This document shows, one piece after another, positions 1-12,433 of a stretch of DNA of 64,000 nucleotides (position 1 is its first letter; each line of letters opens with the position of its first letter). The notes under the pieces are model-generated. The model was given only the letters and a program-made list of their open reading frames with translations. It was not told the DNA's origin and ran no database searches. The stretch is from Paramecium octaurelia. Lineage: Eukaryota > Ciliophora > Oligohymenophorea > Peniculida > Parameciidae. The stretch is taken from the NCBI GenBank assembly GCA_905182995.1, contig CAJJDP010000069.1:215850-279849 (forward strand), in the 5' to 3' direction. The position numbers and the translations under genes are program-made.

Positions 1-538
1 CACGGATACAAAACCCTCCTGCTGATTGGCCTGTTATCTGTTATATACTTGATTCCCCAAAATGTACGATTTTTTAAACAAACTGGGACTTGACTCCCTA
101 GTTTGGTTTTGAGAAGAGATCTTTCGTTCCTGACCTGTTGTCAAAATTTTGTTCTTTGAATTGATAACTTAATTGATACCTTCTCCAATAATTCTAACTT
201 CTCCTTCTCCAATTAATCGATCTTCTCCTACAAACTATCCGAATATAACTTCATTTGTTATTCTAACTGGCAAATTATCCTACAATATTACTCTCACATG
301 ATTCCGAATCTCAGCCTCTGCCTTTTAAACTGCTTTCTCCAGTTGGTCATAGTCTACGCCTCTTTATTGTTGAACTAATTCGAGCAAAATTGCCACCTGC
401 TACTTAAGAATCTTGAGAATGTCATCCAAATTGGGCTTGAATTCGAAGTCACTCTTGATAACCACTTAAATCTGTAAAGTTGCATCTTAAATTATTTACA
501 TCTTGCACCATCTTAAGTAATTAGTTATTTATGCTCAT
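1..538 (-). CDS. partial hypothetical protein, 3' end beyond window
   Basis: Reads right to left from an ATG at 536-538 and is still open at base 1, so the C-terminus is missing. One canonical small intron (472-499, 28 nt, GTAAAT...ACAG) removes an in-frame TGA just after the start. The visible part is about 170 residues: a charged helical N-terminal half, then a Gly/Ile/Val-rich stretch (GQFVGEDRLIGEGEVRIIGE), then a Ser/Gln-rich tail. I do not recognise a family. It lies just downstream of the kinesin-like gene on the same strand. The model rests on the intron and the open frame only. Confidence 0.55.
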
Positions 539-667
539 ATTTATTAATATCAATTTATTTCACAATGAAACAAAGAAATAATCTAGACAATCAAAATTAT
601 TAATTTTAATTAGTATGATCAACACTCTCGAACTAGACAATCCTAGGCAACATCTATGAGTGAGCTC

Positions 668-2677
668 TCAGACTCCCACTTCTGTATGAATTCTTGATGA
701 ATCCCACTCCTGTTGATCTAAAGAACCTAAACACGTTAATCCTAAAATCTACCTATATTTCTGCTCCTCCAACACTATGGCTTTGATATTATTGGTTTGT
801 CGAGATTACAACTTATCAAATAGTTCCGATTTCACAGTCTGCCTCATCTAAGGTTGATCATTTATTTTTGTCAATCCAAACACAGACTTAGCCGAATAAT
901 ATTCCTTTGTATTTTCATCATGGAATAATTACTACACCACGTCTGTAAATCTTTGTCTCTACGGAGGCTCTTTCTTGCTAGGCAGAGTGGGCTTAAAGAA
1001 TTTGGTAGTATTCATATTGGTTTGCTTTTTAACATTCTGAGTCTGAGCTAAGTTTTGAGCATCCTGATTTTAGATTTGCACATCTTCTTTGTAGAGTAAT
1101 GCGATATCTAACACATTGTCAAACATTTGATAGTATTTTAGATCGATCTAATTTAGGATGTTATATCCTAATCGTTGATCGAAGATAATCAACAGTTTTG
1201 TTACTAATTGATGTGTATTATTCAGTCTTTGTAAGTCATACTAAGATAATTATTGATATTTGTTGAATTGCTTGCCAAACTGTATCATCTCCTTTCTTAA
1301 CTTAATCAATTGCTGATTCTTCAAAAATAAATCATTAAGGAGTTCTATTGCCAAAGTTTAACAGGTCGATTCAACTGTTTACACTTACTCAATGGCATAC
1401 AATTGAATTTTGGCCAAATAGAATTCCTTACAATCCTCTGTATTGATTATGTTATTGTATTTGGAACAATGAAAACTTATGACTTGAGAATATAAACAAT
1501 TCAATTTGTACTTAATTTCACTCGCTTAATCGAATAATTTCAACATTGCTTTATAGAGATTTGCCATTCCAATCAAAATGCTAAATATGATCTTGCCTCT
1601 CTCCTTTTTACTCTCATTATATTGACAAAACTCTTTGTGGAACAAATTCAATGATTCATATTAATTGCTCATAATATCCTTTAATTGCGCATTCTGCTAA
1701 TAAATGGAGAACGTCAAGAATTGAGACTTATTCATTATCTATCCAATAAGCGATCCAAATTTAACACTCTCCACACTATCACTATTAATGCATACAAAAA
1801 CAGTTTATTTTTGATTTAACAAATAATCTCTAAAGTAATCTAATAATTCTACACTTTTGAATGGCACATCTACATGTTTTCGTCTTTTTGTAGTTAGATC
1901 AGCCATTGTCTTATAAATTTATCCGAACTCAAAAGTACCGCTAAACTTAACTATCTTGAGTTTAGATATAATCACCTATTCTTTAATATCATCATTAGGA
2001 CTGATCTCAGCTTTTAACTCAATAATTAAATTTGTTCTTTTGTGTCTGTCCACAAATTTTTGACTCAGGATGTTTTATTCTTTGTTAATTAGATTGACCA
2101 TAGCAATTCTTAATATTTTCATCCCCAGAAGGTAATTGTCTATGATGACTTCTGGAATCCCAAGCAATTAATTTTGCCCATTCTAAAATACAGGCATGAA
2201 GGGTTGTGAATCCAAGACTAACAAATCTTTGAAACCAGTTTCATCATACTCAAATACACTCATTTTTATTGTGATGTTATTCTCTAGGAATTTCTCCTCA
2301 ATAAAATTAAAGATCTCTTGCATAATTAGTAGTACTAGTCCCGGATTTCTCATGTTTCCAATACCTAGAGTAGCCTTGCCAGAATGTCGTTCCCCCAAGA
2401 TCTAAATCATGTGAGATTCTCCAGCCAAGAAATGTGAAATCAAATCCCTAAACACCGCCTTGTAAATGTCTTCATTCGAGTTCTTGTTTGCGAAGACTCC
2501 ACTGAATTAATACTATTAGTCCTTTGCCTAGACAGTGGATTCGTTAAGCTAATGAACAAGTTGAGCCTTTTCGGGTTCATCTAATTGAGGTTGTTTAAGC
2601 ACCAAATAGGCTTTGTAAGGGTTGTCCCCTATTTTGAAAGGTTCATTTGAGAGTAAAGATTGACGGTCTTTTTTCAT
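668..2677 (-). CDS. divergent kinesin-like motor protein
   Basis: Uninterrupted 669-residue frame with TGA as the only stop, starting at the ATG at 2675-2677. Residues about 58-140 follow the kinesin motor order: a FSGVFANKNSNEDIYKAV segment like the conserved F-D-x-V-F region, a P-loop-like GERHSGKA (residues 95-102), then a strand/helix ending FEYDETGFKDLL, like the E-I-Y-N-E..DLL motif. Further on, DRHKRTNLIIEL sits where switch I is expected and LKIVKFSGTFEFG where DLAGSE should be. The C-terminal half is helical without a clear long coiled coil. Kinesins normally move on microtubules using ATP. Here the Walker A threonine and both switch motifs are changed, so the motor may be inactive. 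Family assignment is by eye. Confidence 0.6.
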
Positions 2678-2842
2678 TATTATTATAAATATTATAATTG
2701 AGCTGTGGAAAGTATTGTATTATCATTATACTAATGTGAAGGAATATAACTATATAAAGCAATACGAGTTTATATATATTATAACAAAAATAATCAACTG
2801 AGCAAAAGCATGATTTAATTTAATTAACAGTAACAATAACAA

Positions 2843-4602
2843 ATGTCTCAACTACCTCAATACACAAGTCAGACTGTTGAGTCCCAATATATCCAGCAAC
2901 CAAGTTAAATGAGCATCAAAGCTCAACCAATCACCTTCTATCCACCCACATTCTCCTAGTTCTAAAATCCATTAATGGCAACTCAAAATTATTAAATGTA
3001 ATAACAACAACAACAATAACAATAACAATAACAATAACAATAACAATAACAATAACAATAACAATTTCTATAACAACAAGCTCTAGGCTCTCCACAATAA
3101 TAGCAATTACAGCTACAATAATAATAAGATGGTTAGTAGATCAGATCAAGATAACTATAATAGAATCTGTAATAATAGGTGATGTAACAATAATGGAATG
3201 AATAATTTTAATAAATGCTTTAGATGCATCACCACAATTACTTACTCCAAAATCAATTACAGAATCTTATGATAAATTAAACAGCTTAATCTGAATAGGC
3301 TAGGTAGGACTTAGCAATTCAACAACAGCAATCTTTGGCTGACTTTTCAAACTTGTAACCTGAAACCATTACAGAATACATCCCAGTTGAAAAGAAAATT
3401 ATCGAATATGAAACTAGAATCAAAAAAATTCAAGTTCCTGTAACACACGAAATAACAGAATATGTACCAGTCACCACAGAAACTATTTCACCAGAAAAAA
3501 CAGTAAGACTGTCACCTCCAAAAGAAGTACACATGGTTCCTACTGTTGTTTAATAACCTCCTATTTTACAATAAACCGTAATCCCAAGACCTCCTCAGTT
3601 ATAAATGATTCCTACATCTGCTTAAATAGCCAGAATGCCTACTGTCCCTGCTTATTAACAAGTCCCATTGACTTCAGTGAGGTCTTAACTCTAATCGTCA
3701 CCACCTAAAATTCTAAACAAGCCTACAGAAATCCCTATACCACCTCCACCTCCTCATCTTCCACTACAACCCTTTAATTATACACCCAAAGACTTTCCAA
3801 CTATGACAATGCCCCCTCCTCCTCCATAATTCCAAGGATAAATCTCCCTTAATTCCCCTTAGCCACCGCCTCCCCCGTAATTTGATTCACCACCTCCACC
3901 TCCAGCTTATCCACATTATTTTGGTCATCAATTAAATTAATTACCTTCCCATTAAGTACCTTAAGTACCACAAAATCAATTCAATCAACCTTAACTTAAT
4001 CCTCATTAGCAATAACATTAAGTAATTCCAAACTAATAACATTAACGACAATACTCATAATAACTATAGTAACCATAGTAACCTTAATATCCACAATAAT
4101 CACATTAGCCTTAATATCCATAATAATCATAATAACCTCCCTTACTACCTCATCCACCTTAATCAAGACCTGCTCCGTTCATTCCAGAATAATATTATAG
4201 AGACTAAATTGAAGATGAATAAGATCAACACTATTACGATAGGCCTCAAAGAAAACATCCAAATCACCCTGATTTTTAATAGACAAAGCATGCCTCAGTG
4301 ACCGATACTCCAAATTATCATATTCCAAATTATGATAGTGAAAATGTATAAAATTCTATCAATAAAACTCTTAGATGAGAGATAAGCAATCGGAGCCCAT
4401 TCAATATCCAAAAAGAGCACCCTTTATTCCGAGATCTTATGACCCTGATTTGCACTATGAGAGACCAGAATAGTTTGATGTACCATCCAAGGATCATTAA
4501 AAAAGAGGAATTCAAAGGTCAGTGTATGAAAAACGACCACAAAATGGGCAATAAACCCTGAGAAGCAAGGAAAACTACTTTAAAGACTCTATATTCTAAT
4601 GA
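2843..4602 (+). CDS. Gln/Pro-rich protein with alveolin-like segment
   Basis: 576 residues after removal of one 29-nt intron (4346-4374, GTATAA...TTAG), needed to bypass a TGA. Order: Ser/Gln-rich N-terminus; polyQ encoded by mixed CAA/TAA near residues 52-75; Q-rich helical region; a short patch around residues 170-205 with EYIPVEKK and EYVPVTTE; then poly-proline runs (PPPPP) and a Q/P/H-rich tail with two related segments (APFIPEQYY, APFIPRSYD). Repeated E-Y-x-P-V-E strings are typical of alveolins, the cortical/epiplasm skeleton proteins of alveolates, so a role in the cell cortex is an inference from a short motif. It is transcribed away from the kinesin-like gene, with 165 bp between the start codons. 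Confidence 0.7.
2999..3065 (+). repeat. CAATAA/CAA simple repeat coding for polyQ
   Basis: A near-perfect AATAAC hexanucleotide array inside the Q/P-rich gene. In the ciliate code CAA and TAA both give glutamine, so the repeat is one polyQ tract. The alternation of codons contrasts with the pure TAA array at 49407-50135. Confidence 0.85.
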
Positions 4603-4640
4603 CATACCACATTATATTAATATTTATTTTTATTAATTAT

Positions 4641-5437
4641 ATGAGAACTTAAGACAAGCCAAGCAAGTAAGGAGGGTTGTACAGTTTGAATCTGGGATAG
4701 AATAATGGCCCTTACCTTCCAAAAGACATAATGCTCACTAATTAGAAATCTCTAAAGGTTTGATAATGTAACAGCTTAGCTCCTCCAAGGAGATGAAGTC
4801 AGCAAGTCAGTGTCTCATGTCCTTGCTAGAGCTGGGATGGGATAGCTGTATGAACCTCCAGACATCTATGATGAGAAATCGAAATAGTTTGTAAACTTAG
4901 ATGAGAAATACAAAACCAGAATGAGTGCAAGTGATAATGTAGCAGCCATGAGTACACTGTATACAACATCGATCAAATAGCTCCAAGATTCATTGGCTGA
5001 GTATAAGGAATTAATAAAGAAGACTGAAGTAATCAATATACTCAAAATCTAGGAAGAACTGAAAGCAATGAATGAAAAAATTAACAATGACAACATTACC
5101 AATATAAGAGAGCTGTAGCCTATGCTCAAGGTATTTCATGGTAAATTGAAGGAGAAATTGCACGAAGAAAAAAATGAGAATTACAAACTCATGAGAGAGA
5201 TCGAAGCATTAAATAGAGAGAAGTTGCAGATACAGTATTCAATCAAATTAAATTAGATAATCTATTCTATTTTCTCATAAGAGAATTATGGATTTAGAAA
5301 AACTTGTTGGCATATAGCACAAAACAGAATCACTTTATGCAGAGAAAATTCATGAGGAAGAGGATATTAATGATGATGAAGATGAATAGCATTCAGACAA
5401 AGATTTAGATTCTTAAATGTCAGAATCTTAAGACTGA
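4641..5437 (+). CDS. coiled-coil protein, unknown function
   Basis: Begins 38 bp after the stop of the upstream gene. Two 22-nt introns (4758-4779 and 5235-5256) are required to avoid TGA and restore frame. The product is about 250 residues, with predicted helices and heptad-like spacing from roughly residue 100 to 220 (MREIEALNREKLQIQQ) and an acidic tail (EEEDINDDEDEQHSDKD). No domain is recognised. The tight head-to-tail spacing to the Q/P-rich gene could mean coordinated expression, but ciliate genes are usually transcribed singly. Confidence 0.7.
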
Positions 5438-6158
5438 TTTTTGCAATCAAATTAATGAATATAAATTTTTAAAATAACACTACGAGTAATTATGTTAAAT
5501 TAAATAATTATTCGTTTTCATAAACGAAAAATAAGAAATGTTGATCTATCGACCTATATTTGAAAAATAAACTTTGTTCTAGATTGAATCAGAAAAAATT
5601 ATTATATTAATTATGAAATTAATCAATAAGAATATTTTTTTGAATTCAAGAATATAATCTTTTTGAATCTTGCACTATGACTGAAAAAATAGTTTCATTT
5701 CTTAATTAGAATTATGTAAATCTCTAATTCAGGTTTTTGATATTTGGAAAACAACAATATATGAAATATTTGAAAATCTATTGAAATAATGAAAATAACA
5801 ATCAAGAATCCTAACAGAGGTTAGTGTTTTCTTCCTATGGGAATAAATATTGTTGAATTTTATTTGTTGAAATTTCTATTAATGATGGCTCCAAATCATG
5901 ACAGCCACATTTAGTTGATATTTCTTTCTCTACCTTGTTTGATTTGTTTAATTCAATTTTCCAAAACTTTGATGCTGTTAGTGTGATTTAATTGAAATTG
6001 TGCAAATTCATTTAGATTTTTATTAATTAAAACCTTATATAGTATTTAAATGTATTTATGAATATTTGTATTAAATTAATTAGTAAATAGTCTCTAAGTA
6101 AAAAAACATGAATATAATTGACTTATAAAATAAATTAAAAAATCACACAAAGTTTGCA
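5438..6158. other. AT-rich intergenic region between convergent genes
   Basis: No frame with consistent coding character on either strand. It separates two convergent stop codons (5435-5437 on plus, 6159-6161 on minus), so it should hold both 3' ends. At 721 bp it is long for this genome. It may contain a decayed gene, but I could not show one. Confidence 0.5.
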
Positions 6159-9100
6159 TCAACTTAAATTTGTATAATGCATCTCAATTTACTGTTCCTG
6201 TGGTGGATTAGGCACTTAGGTTTAGTCTTCAAATTTAGTCCTTATTATTTAGAATAACATATACATCGATCTAAGATTTCTATATTTGATGATCAATAGG
6301 AATAATCCAGCTAATAAAACTGTAATCAAAATGATAAACATTCCCCTTGTAATTTCGTCAAAAAAATTATTTGTTATAGTTTTTTATTCCAATATATGTG
6401 TTTTATAGAAGTACGATAATTTTAATTTCTCATAATTTTTAGTTTTGACATTCACTAAAATAATAATGATATTGATATACCCGTAGCTTATATGGTAGCT
6501 AACACCTTTTGAATTTCAGTTCCTTGATAAATGCTTTGGGTCATAATAGATAAAGGGTTATGTTTACCTCTTCTGAGTGTGAACGAATAGTATTGTGCAT
6601 TTTGATTGCATTTATCTAATTGTGTATTATCACTTAAATTCTGGTTTTAGTAGATGAAAGTGTAAGTAATGCTCTCTAATACATAATTTTAACTTGACTT
6701 TTCAGAAGATTAAATTGGAGTGAAATGGAAGTACAAATGATTATCTTTATAAGATAATTAAAACTCTCCACCATCTCCAGGATAGAAGTTATCCATAGGA
6801 ATTTAAGTGTCATTTTTAATAATGTCCAATCTTAATATAAAAGAAACAACGTCCTTAGGAGTTGTGCTTTTGATAGTTTTAGCATTTATATAATAAATAT
6901 TAGGATTGACAGATGGAATTGTTCCAATTAACTGTTTATTTTAAATGGATACTATTTTGTCTTGATAAAATCCTTAATTGAGATCATCTCTAGAGGAACT
7001 ACCAAAAATGTTGACGATGCCCCCACACAATTAAGCTTGAATAAATAGTGTAGAGGCCTCATGAAGGTGAATTTCCCAGATTGACTATTCGCCAACTTTG
7101 GCTCTAACCAGCCTATATGATTTAGGTGTTAGGATATTGAATTCTTTGTTCCCCAACGTAATAGAGTAGGGGACATGAAAAACTTCCTATGGAGCTAAGC
7201 TCAGGAAATAGAGACCTGGTATACTAGGTATCTAGACGTAGGTAATTGTATCTAATTCTTGGAGGAGTGATATTTAAACATCAGCATAATCATGATAATC
7301 AGATCGAATGTCAGGATTATTGTATCTATCTTGTTTCAAGGTGATTCCAGGAGGATGAATAGTTTTATCATGCACAATAGTTGCAATCTCAATTATTATA
7401 GAATAGTAGTCGTCACTACGATTATCGATTTTATTTGGAATAATAAAGTACAATTGAGCCTATTGTTGTAAACTAATCCTAAATATTTAAGGTTGTCCAA
7501 CTTTCAATTCAATGGCTTGATGTTAATCTATGATTTCAATTTAGTAAACTGTTTAAGAGGAGGAATTAGAATACACTTTAAATTCATAAACTGATAGATT
7601 ATATTTTGGTTTCACATTGCTTATAAATAAGGAGCGATTGGCATGAATCCCTTCACGACTTGCTACTTAATTGTTCAAATAATCGATTGTTCCATCATTT
7701 TCTTCAAGAGATAGGCGATGTACAGAATAGTCTTTATCTAAATCAGTCTTTTTTTCAAACAAATAGATTTTGCCTTTAAAAACTGTCACATTCAAATAGA
7801 AATCGCCGTAATTCTAAGGAACATATAGGAACCTATCAAATTCTTCAGTTTTTAGTTAACTCTTGATCTCGAGATTATCTTGCACCTGAATTAAGCTATT
7901 CTTCCTTGCTATTGTAATGGTTAATTGGGTATCCTAAAAGTTATTTTCCAAATACATCAGATAAATGCATTTTTCACACTCATGTTCTGAAATACTTGGA
8001 ATTTCCAAGAAATAGTCTTCTATTCTCCAATCATATCTGCATATATAATTATACATACTCCTATTTTATATCATTCATGACCCTTGATTATTCTTCCTTT
8101 TTAAATCGTTTGATGAGAATTTTCGGTTTTAGGTAATCAATTAGAGAATTTGAACTTATCATTATGCGAATAGAGTCATAGGGACTATAACTAAAAATTA
8201 AGTAGGTTTGCGAATTCAAAGGTAGATTTAAATTAAATGGCTTTTAAGTTAAAATGTTATATAGACGTGCATGTCCCGTTTTAATTTAAATGGACATAGT
8301 TAATTCTTAAAAAGCAGATAAACCTATGCTATGATAATTTAAATATTAAATACTAATAAGTTACGAGTTTATTTGAATTAGCTTTTGGAGGAATTAATAC
8401 ATAATCTCCATAATTGAAGCTCGAACTATAATCGTAAAGTTTCTCGGTTGGCATGTAATTAATGCCAACTAATATATTTAACACATTTATCTTATCTGTA
8501 GTGACAAAAATTTGCAAACCATTTGATTCTCTGAAGTCTACTACTTTAAAATATTTGATTTGCTTTTTATTAATCAACTTACCAGAATAGATAAATCTTT
8601 CATATAGTTTAACAGCACCAGACGATCGCATAATGGTATACTCGTGATTTTCTTTATTTTATGGATCTGCATGAGTGCAAGTGACTGCAGCATAGCATAA
8701 AATATTATTGCAATTAGACCTTTCTATGTCCTCAATTGAAATAAAAACGGAACTTTCAATATCGATATTATCATTTAAGGACTGAAACTCGGAATTGTAA
8801 TCATCGGTGGGAAAATCCTTTAGAGTTGGTGGATTTAGCGGAATGATATTGACTAAAATTCGAATATTAGCTGTTAGAGAGTATAATATTATTTCTGTTT
8901 CTTCAGTTATTAGAAATGTGAAAAAATCCAATTAATTTGCAATTGTTTTTGTGATGTGTTCTTCATTATACAGATTAATGATTTAGGATTCTTTAGAGAC
9001 CAAAAAAGAATAATAGGTATCTTCTTTTGATTACACTTCGATAGAAATTGAACATGAAACAATCTCTTCAGTTCTCTTGCAATTTTCATATTTCATTTAA

Positions 9101-11602
9101 TTAGCATTCAGTATCATACTTGAGTCCTTCATATCAATAATATCATCTTAGATTTTAATGGTGGCTGACAGAATGGATTCATCAGTATTATGAGCATGAA
9201 GATTGAAATATAAATCTTCCTTTTTGTAGAAGTTTAAGAAAAACAATTATTTATCAGAATTCTCTATGAACCCTTAATAACTATCTCCAATTACTAATTC
9301 AATAGGTTAGGAACTGGCTTTAAAGTTAATTTTATATGAGTATAGTGGATAAGTATAAGAATGATGAATCTGAACTCTAATGAATAAATATTATGGATAG
9401 GCTGCCTTAGTGAATGTTAGTTAGTTGGATCCAGTTAGATTCGTTGTGCTAATATCAGTTTCTGGATGATCAAATCCATACATCATGAATTGCCCAGAAT
9501 TGATTCTTAAAAACACTTTCATCTGAATTTGAGATGCTGAATTTTTAGCATTAAACCCACTTAGATCGACTTTGAATAGTTAAACATCAGTTGAATACAC
9601 AGTAACTATTTCTTATGGTTAGCCTTCAATCAATTATATGTATTAATGGGCATATTTACCAATCGTCCCCCAGTCTTCTTATTTTCTATATACTATAGCA
9701 GTAATAATATATTAACTAGCGGTCTCTCCATAGACTCCAATGTATATAGTTCCATTAATGATTTCTGTACCATTGTTTTCTCCATAGAGGACTAAATTGT
9801 GAACACCTTGACGTTCATTTTGTTCTTTTGTTGGTTACATTTCAGTTCTGGATGTAAATAGCTTTGGTTATCCCTAAATAGGTGTTAATTAGATGAACAA
9901 TCTCTTAATGTAATCGCCATCATTCACGGTGAATTTGTAATAGTTATAGAATTCATGGAATACGAATTGTTTAAGGGGGGTGTTTTCTTTTAAAAGAATG
10001 TTATCTTGCTTAGTTGTTATTAGAATTGAATAGGTTAATTCATCCTCAACATTATGCTCGCCTGGGATGATCAATATTGCATAGAAACACAGATGTACAT
10101 TCTCATAGAATCTGCAATTGACTGGTAGATAATCGAAAATGATGATGTCATTCCCAGGACTATAATGATAAGTTCCAATTTTACTTGAATGAATAATAAT
10201 ATTAATTCTCAGTGTTGTTATTTTTGAAATTCTGAGAATTGATAAATTAATGTTCCTCCTCACTAAATATACATGTCCAAAATTCATTGCATGGTTTTAG
10301 GACTATGTCAGCATCTCCTCTTATATTTTTTAGACTAACACTAACACTTTGTTATTTATTGCTTTTGATAAAGAATTTATATTGATGAAATTTGGACTTG
10401 CTCATCTTGCTAATAGCTGGCTTGTTTAATTCCATTACCATTAGATCAGGGTTCAACATTTGTGATTTCAATTCAAATGTCGCAACAGACTCTTTGGCTT
10501 AAATGGCTATATAAGCATAAAATCCTTTGGCTTTCAAACGACTCAAGTCTTCATTGGTAATAATCAAATCATCAGTCACTCCATCATTCAATTTCCAATA
10601 ATAGTCCTCCAAAGATACTGGATTTTCATCAAGATTAACATACATTGTGGGATAACCTTTGAAGGATATTAATTGGATATTCAAAATGAGTTATCCTGAA
10701 TAGAACAACTCATGATCAGCAGTAACATTCAGAATATAGAATGCATATTCATTTTCTTAAATAACATCTTCAATGGATTCTCCCACATTGATATACCTTG
10801 TGGATCCATATGTCCTTGTCTTTATGTACACAATTGCTCCTTATTAGGCTTCTACTAAAAGTGTATATGTTTGATTTTCCTTTATGTCGTTAATCTTAAA
10901 TTTCTAAATCCCTGAGAATGTATCCAATCCCTTAAAATCATGTTTTTAGAGGGATGGCCTTTGCAATCCAAAATTCATAAAAGATTGGAAAGATTCCTGC
11001 AGGATTTCAACATTTTTGACTTGAACTGCCACTTCTAAATTTTAATTCTATTTAACAGGGTATTATTTTAACTCATTTATATTGATTCTAATTATTTCAG
11101 TCCAACTTGTATTATTCAACTTAAACTCCAAGTCATCGGCTATAATTCATGAATGATTAATACAATTTGTCATCATTAATTCATCTTAATAAACAGCTTT
11201 TAAATTATATCTACAATAATCTTCACAATAAACTGCCAAATAATAAGTCTTGTTTTGAGGTTATGGTATCACACAGATGTCTACAATAATTCATCAATTG
11301 AATTACCCATTCCTTGAGAATTGCATTGAAATTCTGAATAAGTTTTATTAGGCGTTTGATTCAAAGATGAAATGTAAATATCAGGATTTCCTAATGTGGA
11401 TTGCTGTTTCACAACTATTATTAGATCTCTATCTTTAATTGCTTTCTTTATATCGATTTGGTAATATTTGTAATTTTTGTCACCTTGCCAGGGTACAATA
11501 GCACTATTTATATGGTATAGGATACTCATTATATGTTTGACCTAATTCTAAACTCAAATAGGCTTAGCCTTGAAATGCCAAACAAAAAAAGGCAAATATC
11601 AT
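6159..11602 (-). CDS. large secreted, membrane-anchored protein with repeated beta-sandwich-like modules
   Basis: Starts at 11600-11602 with a hydrophobic signal peptide (MIFAFFCLAFQGQA) and ends after one transmembrane helix (GMFIILITVLLAGLFLLIIK) and a short Gln/Pro-rich cytoplasmic tail. Introns seen near the 5' end: 11504-11525 (22 nt), 11281-11306 (26 nt), plus 24- and 25-nt ones further in. About 1700 residues. The ectodomain repeats a pattern of aromatic-rich strand, spacer, then a strand ending G-x-P/A-D-x-Y/L, for example KYYQIDIKK..GNPDIYIS, YNYYKFTVNDGDYIKRLF, HQYKFFIKS..GDADIVL. This resembles prepeptidase C-terminal (PPC) type beta-sandwiches. Likely a type I surface protein. PPC similarity is by eye and function is unknown. 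The full set of introns was not resolved. Confidence 0.7.
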
Positions 11603-11642
11603 AATTAAATTATTACTTAATAATATTAAATAAATTTCAAAA

Positions 11643-12386
11643 ATGAGTCTTGTTTCTGCTCCAAAAAACCTGAAAACTCACATTTTTAATTTAATTGAAT
11701 AGAACAAGACTTAAGAGTTAATATAATTCATTGAGAATCATCGAGATTACATATAAAATCTGGTGGCTCCAAATTATTGGACACTTGGAATGTATGCAGT
11801 CAGATATAGTAATCATGATCTAATGAAATATCTACATAAAAAGGATCTATTGATTGAACATCCATTATCTCAATATACTTTACTGTCAAATGCCTTTTAA
11901 AACAACGATCTTGAGAGTTTTAAATTATTATGCGACGAATTGGGAAAAGTAATTTGACTTCTAATTCTTTAGGACATCAACAAACCTGTGCATCAGTTCT
12001 AAGAATAAACATTTTTACAATACGCCATCAAATACAATTTTAATGACTTGATCGAAATACTATGCTCCAGAGGAGCCTACTTCATAATTGAAAGGACATC
12101 CTCGTCTCTAATTGATTGCTATGCCAACAATCTCAAAGTGGAACACGATCAGACAGGCATTAAATTTAGAAGCTACAACAACAACAAAGAAGTAGCCCAG
12201 AACTCTATCATCCAATTGAAAAGAGACAAACTTACTCCTACTCATTATTTTAGATTCAAAAATATCTTATTACTATAATATCTATTGTAGATCAAATACT
12301 TGTAAGCTCCTGAAGGATACGGAGACTTTTTGTTGAACTTTAATCGAATATTGGAGTACACAGCTCCCAGCAATATATTAGATTGA
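11643..12386 (+). CDS. ankyrin-repeat-like protein
   Basis: 239 residues after removal of a 24-nt intron (11949-11972, GTAATT...TTAG) containing a TGA. The centre shows ankyrin-like helix-loop-helix units, for example WTLGMYAVRYSNHDLMKYL, TLLSNAFQNNDLESFKLL and TFLQYAIKYNFNDLIEIL followed by CSRGA. The A/G and LL positions fit, but the loops are degenerate, so perhaps 3-4 repeats. Ankyrin repeats bind proteins, and no partner is implied. Its start codon lies only 40 bp from the divergent start of the large surface-protein gene, and its stop is 47 bp from the convergent PIG-M stop. Confidence 0.7.
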
Positions 12387-12433
12387 ATTAATAATATTTA
12401 GATATCTATAAATTATAAGGTATTTTCAGTCAT

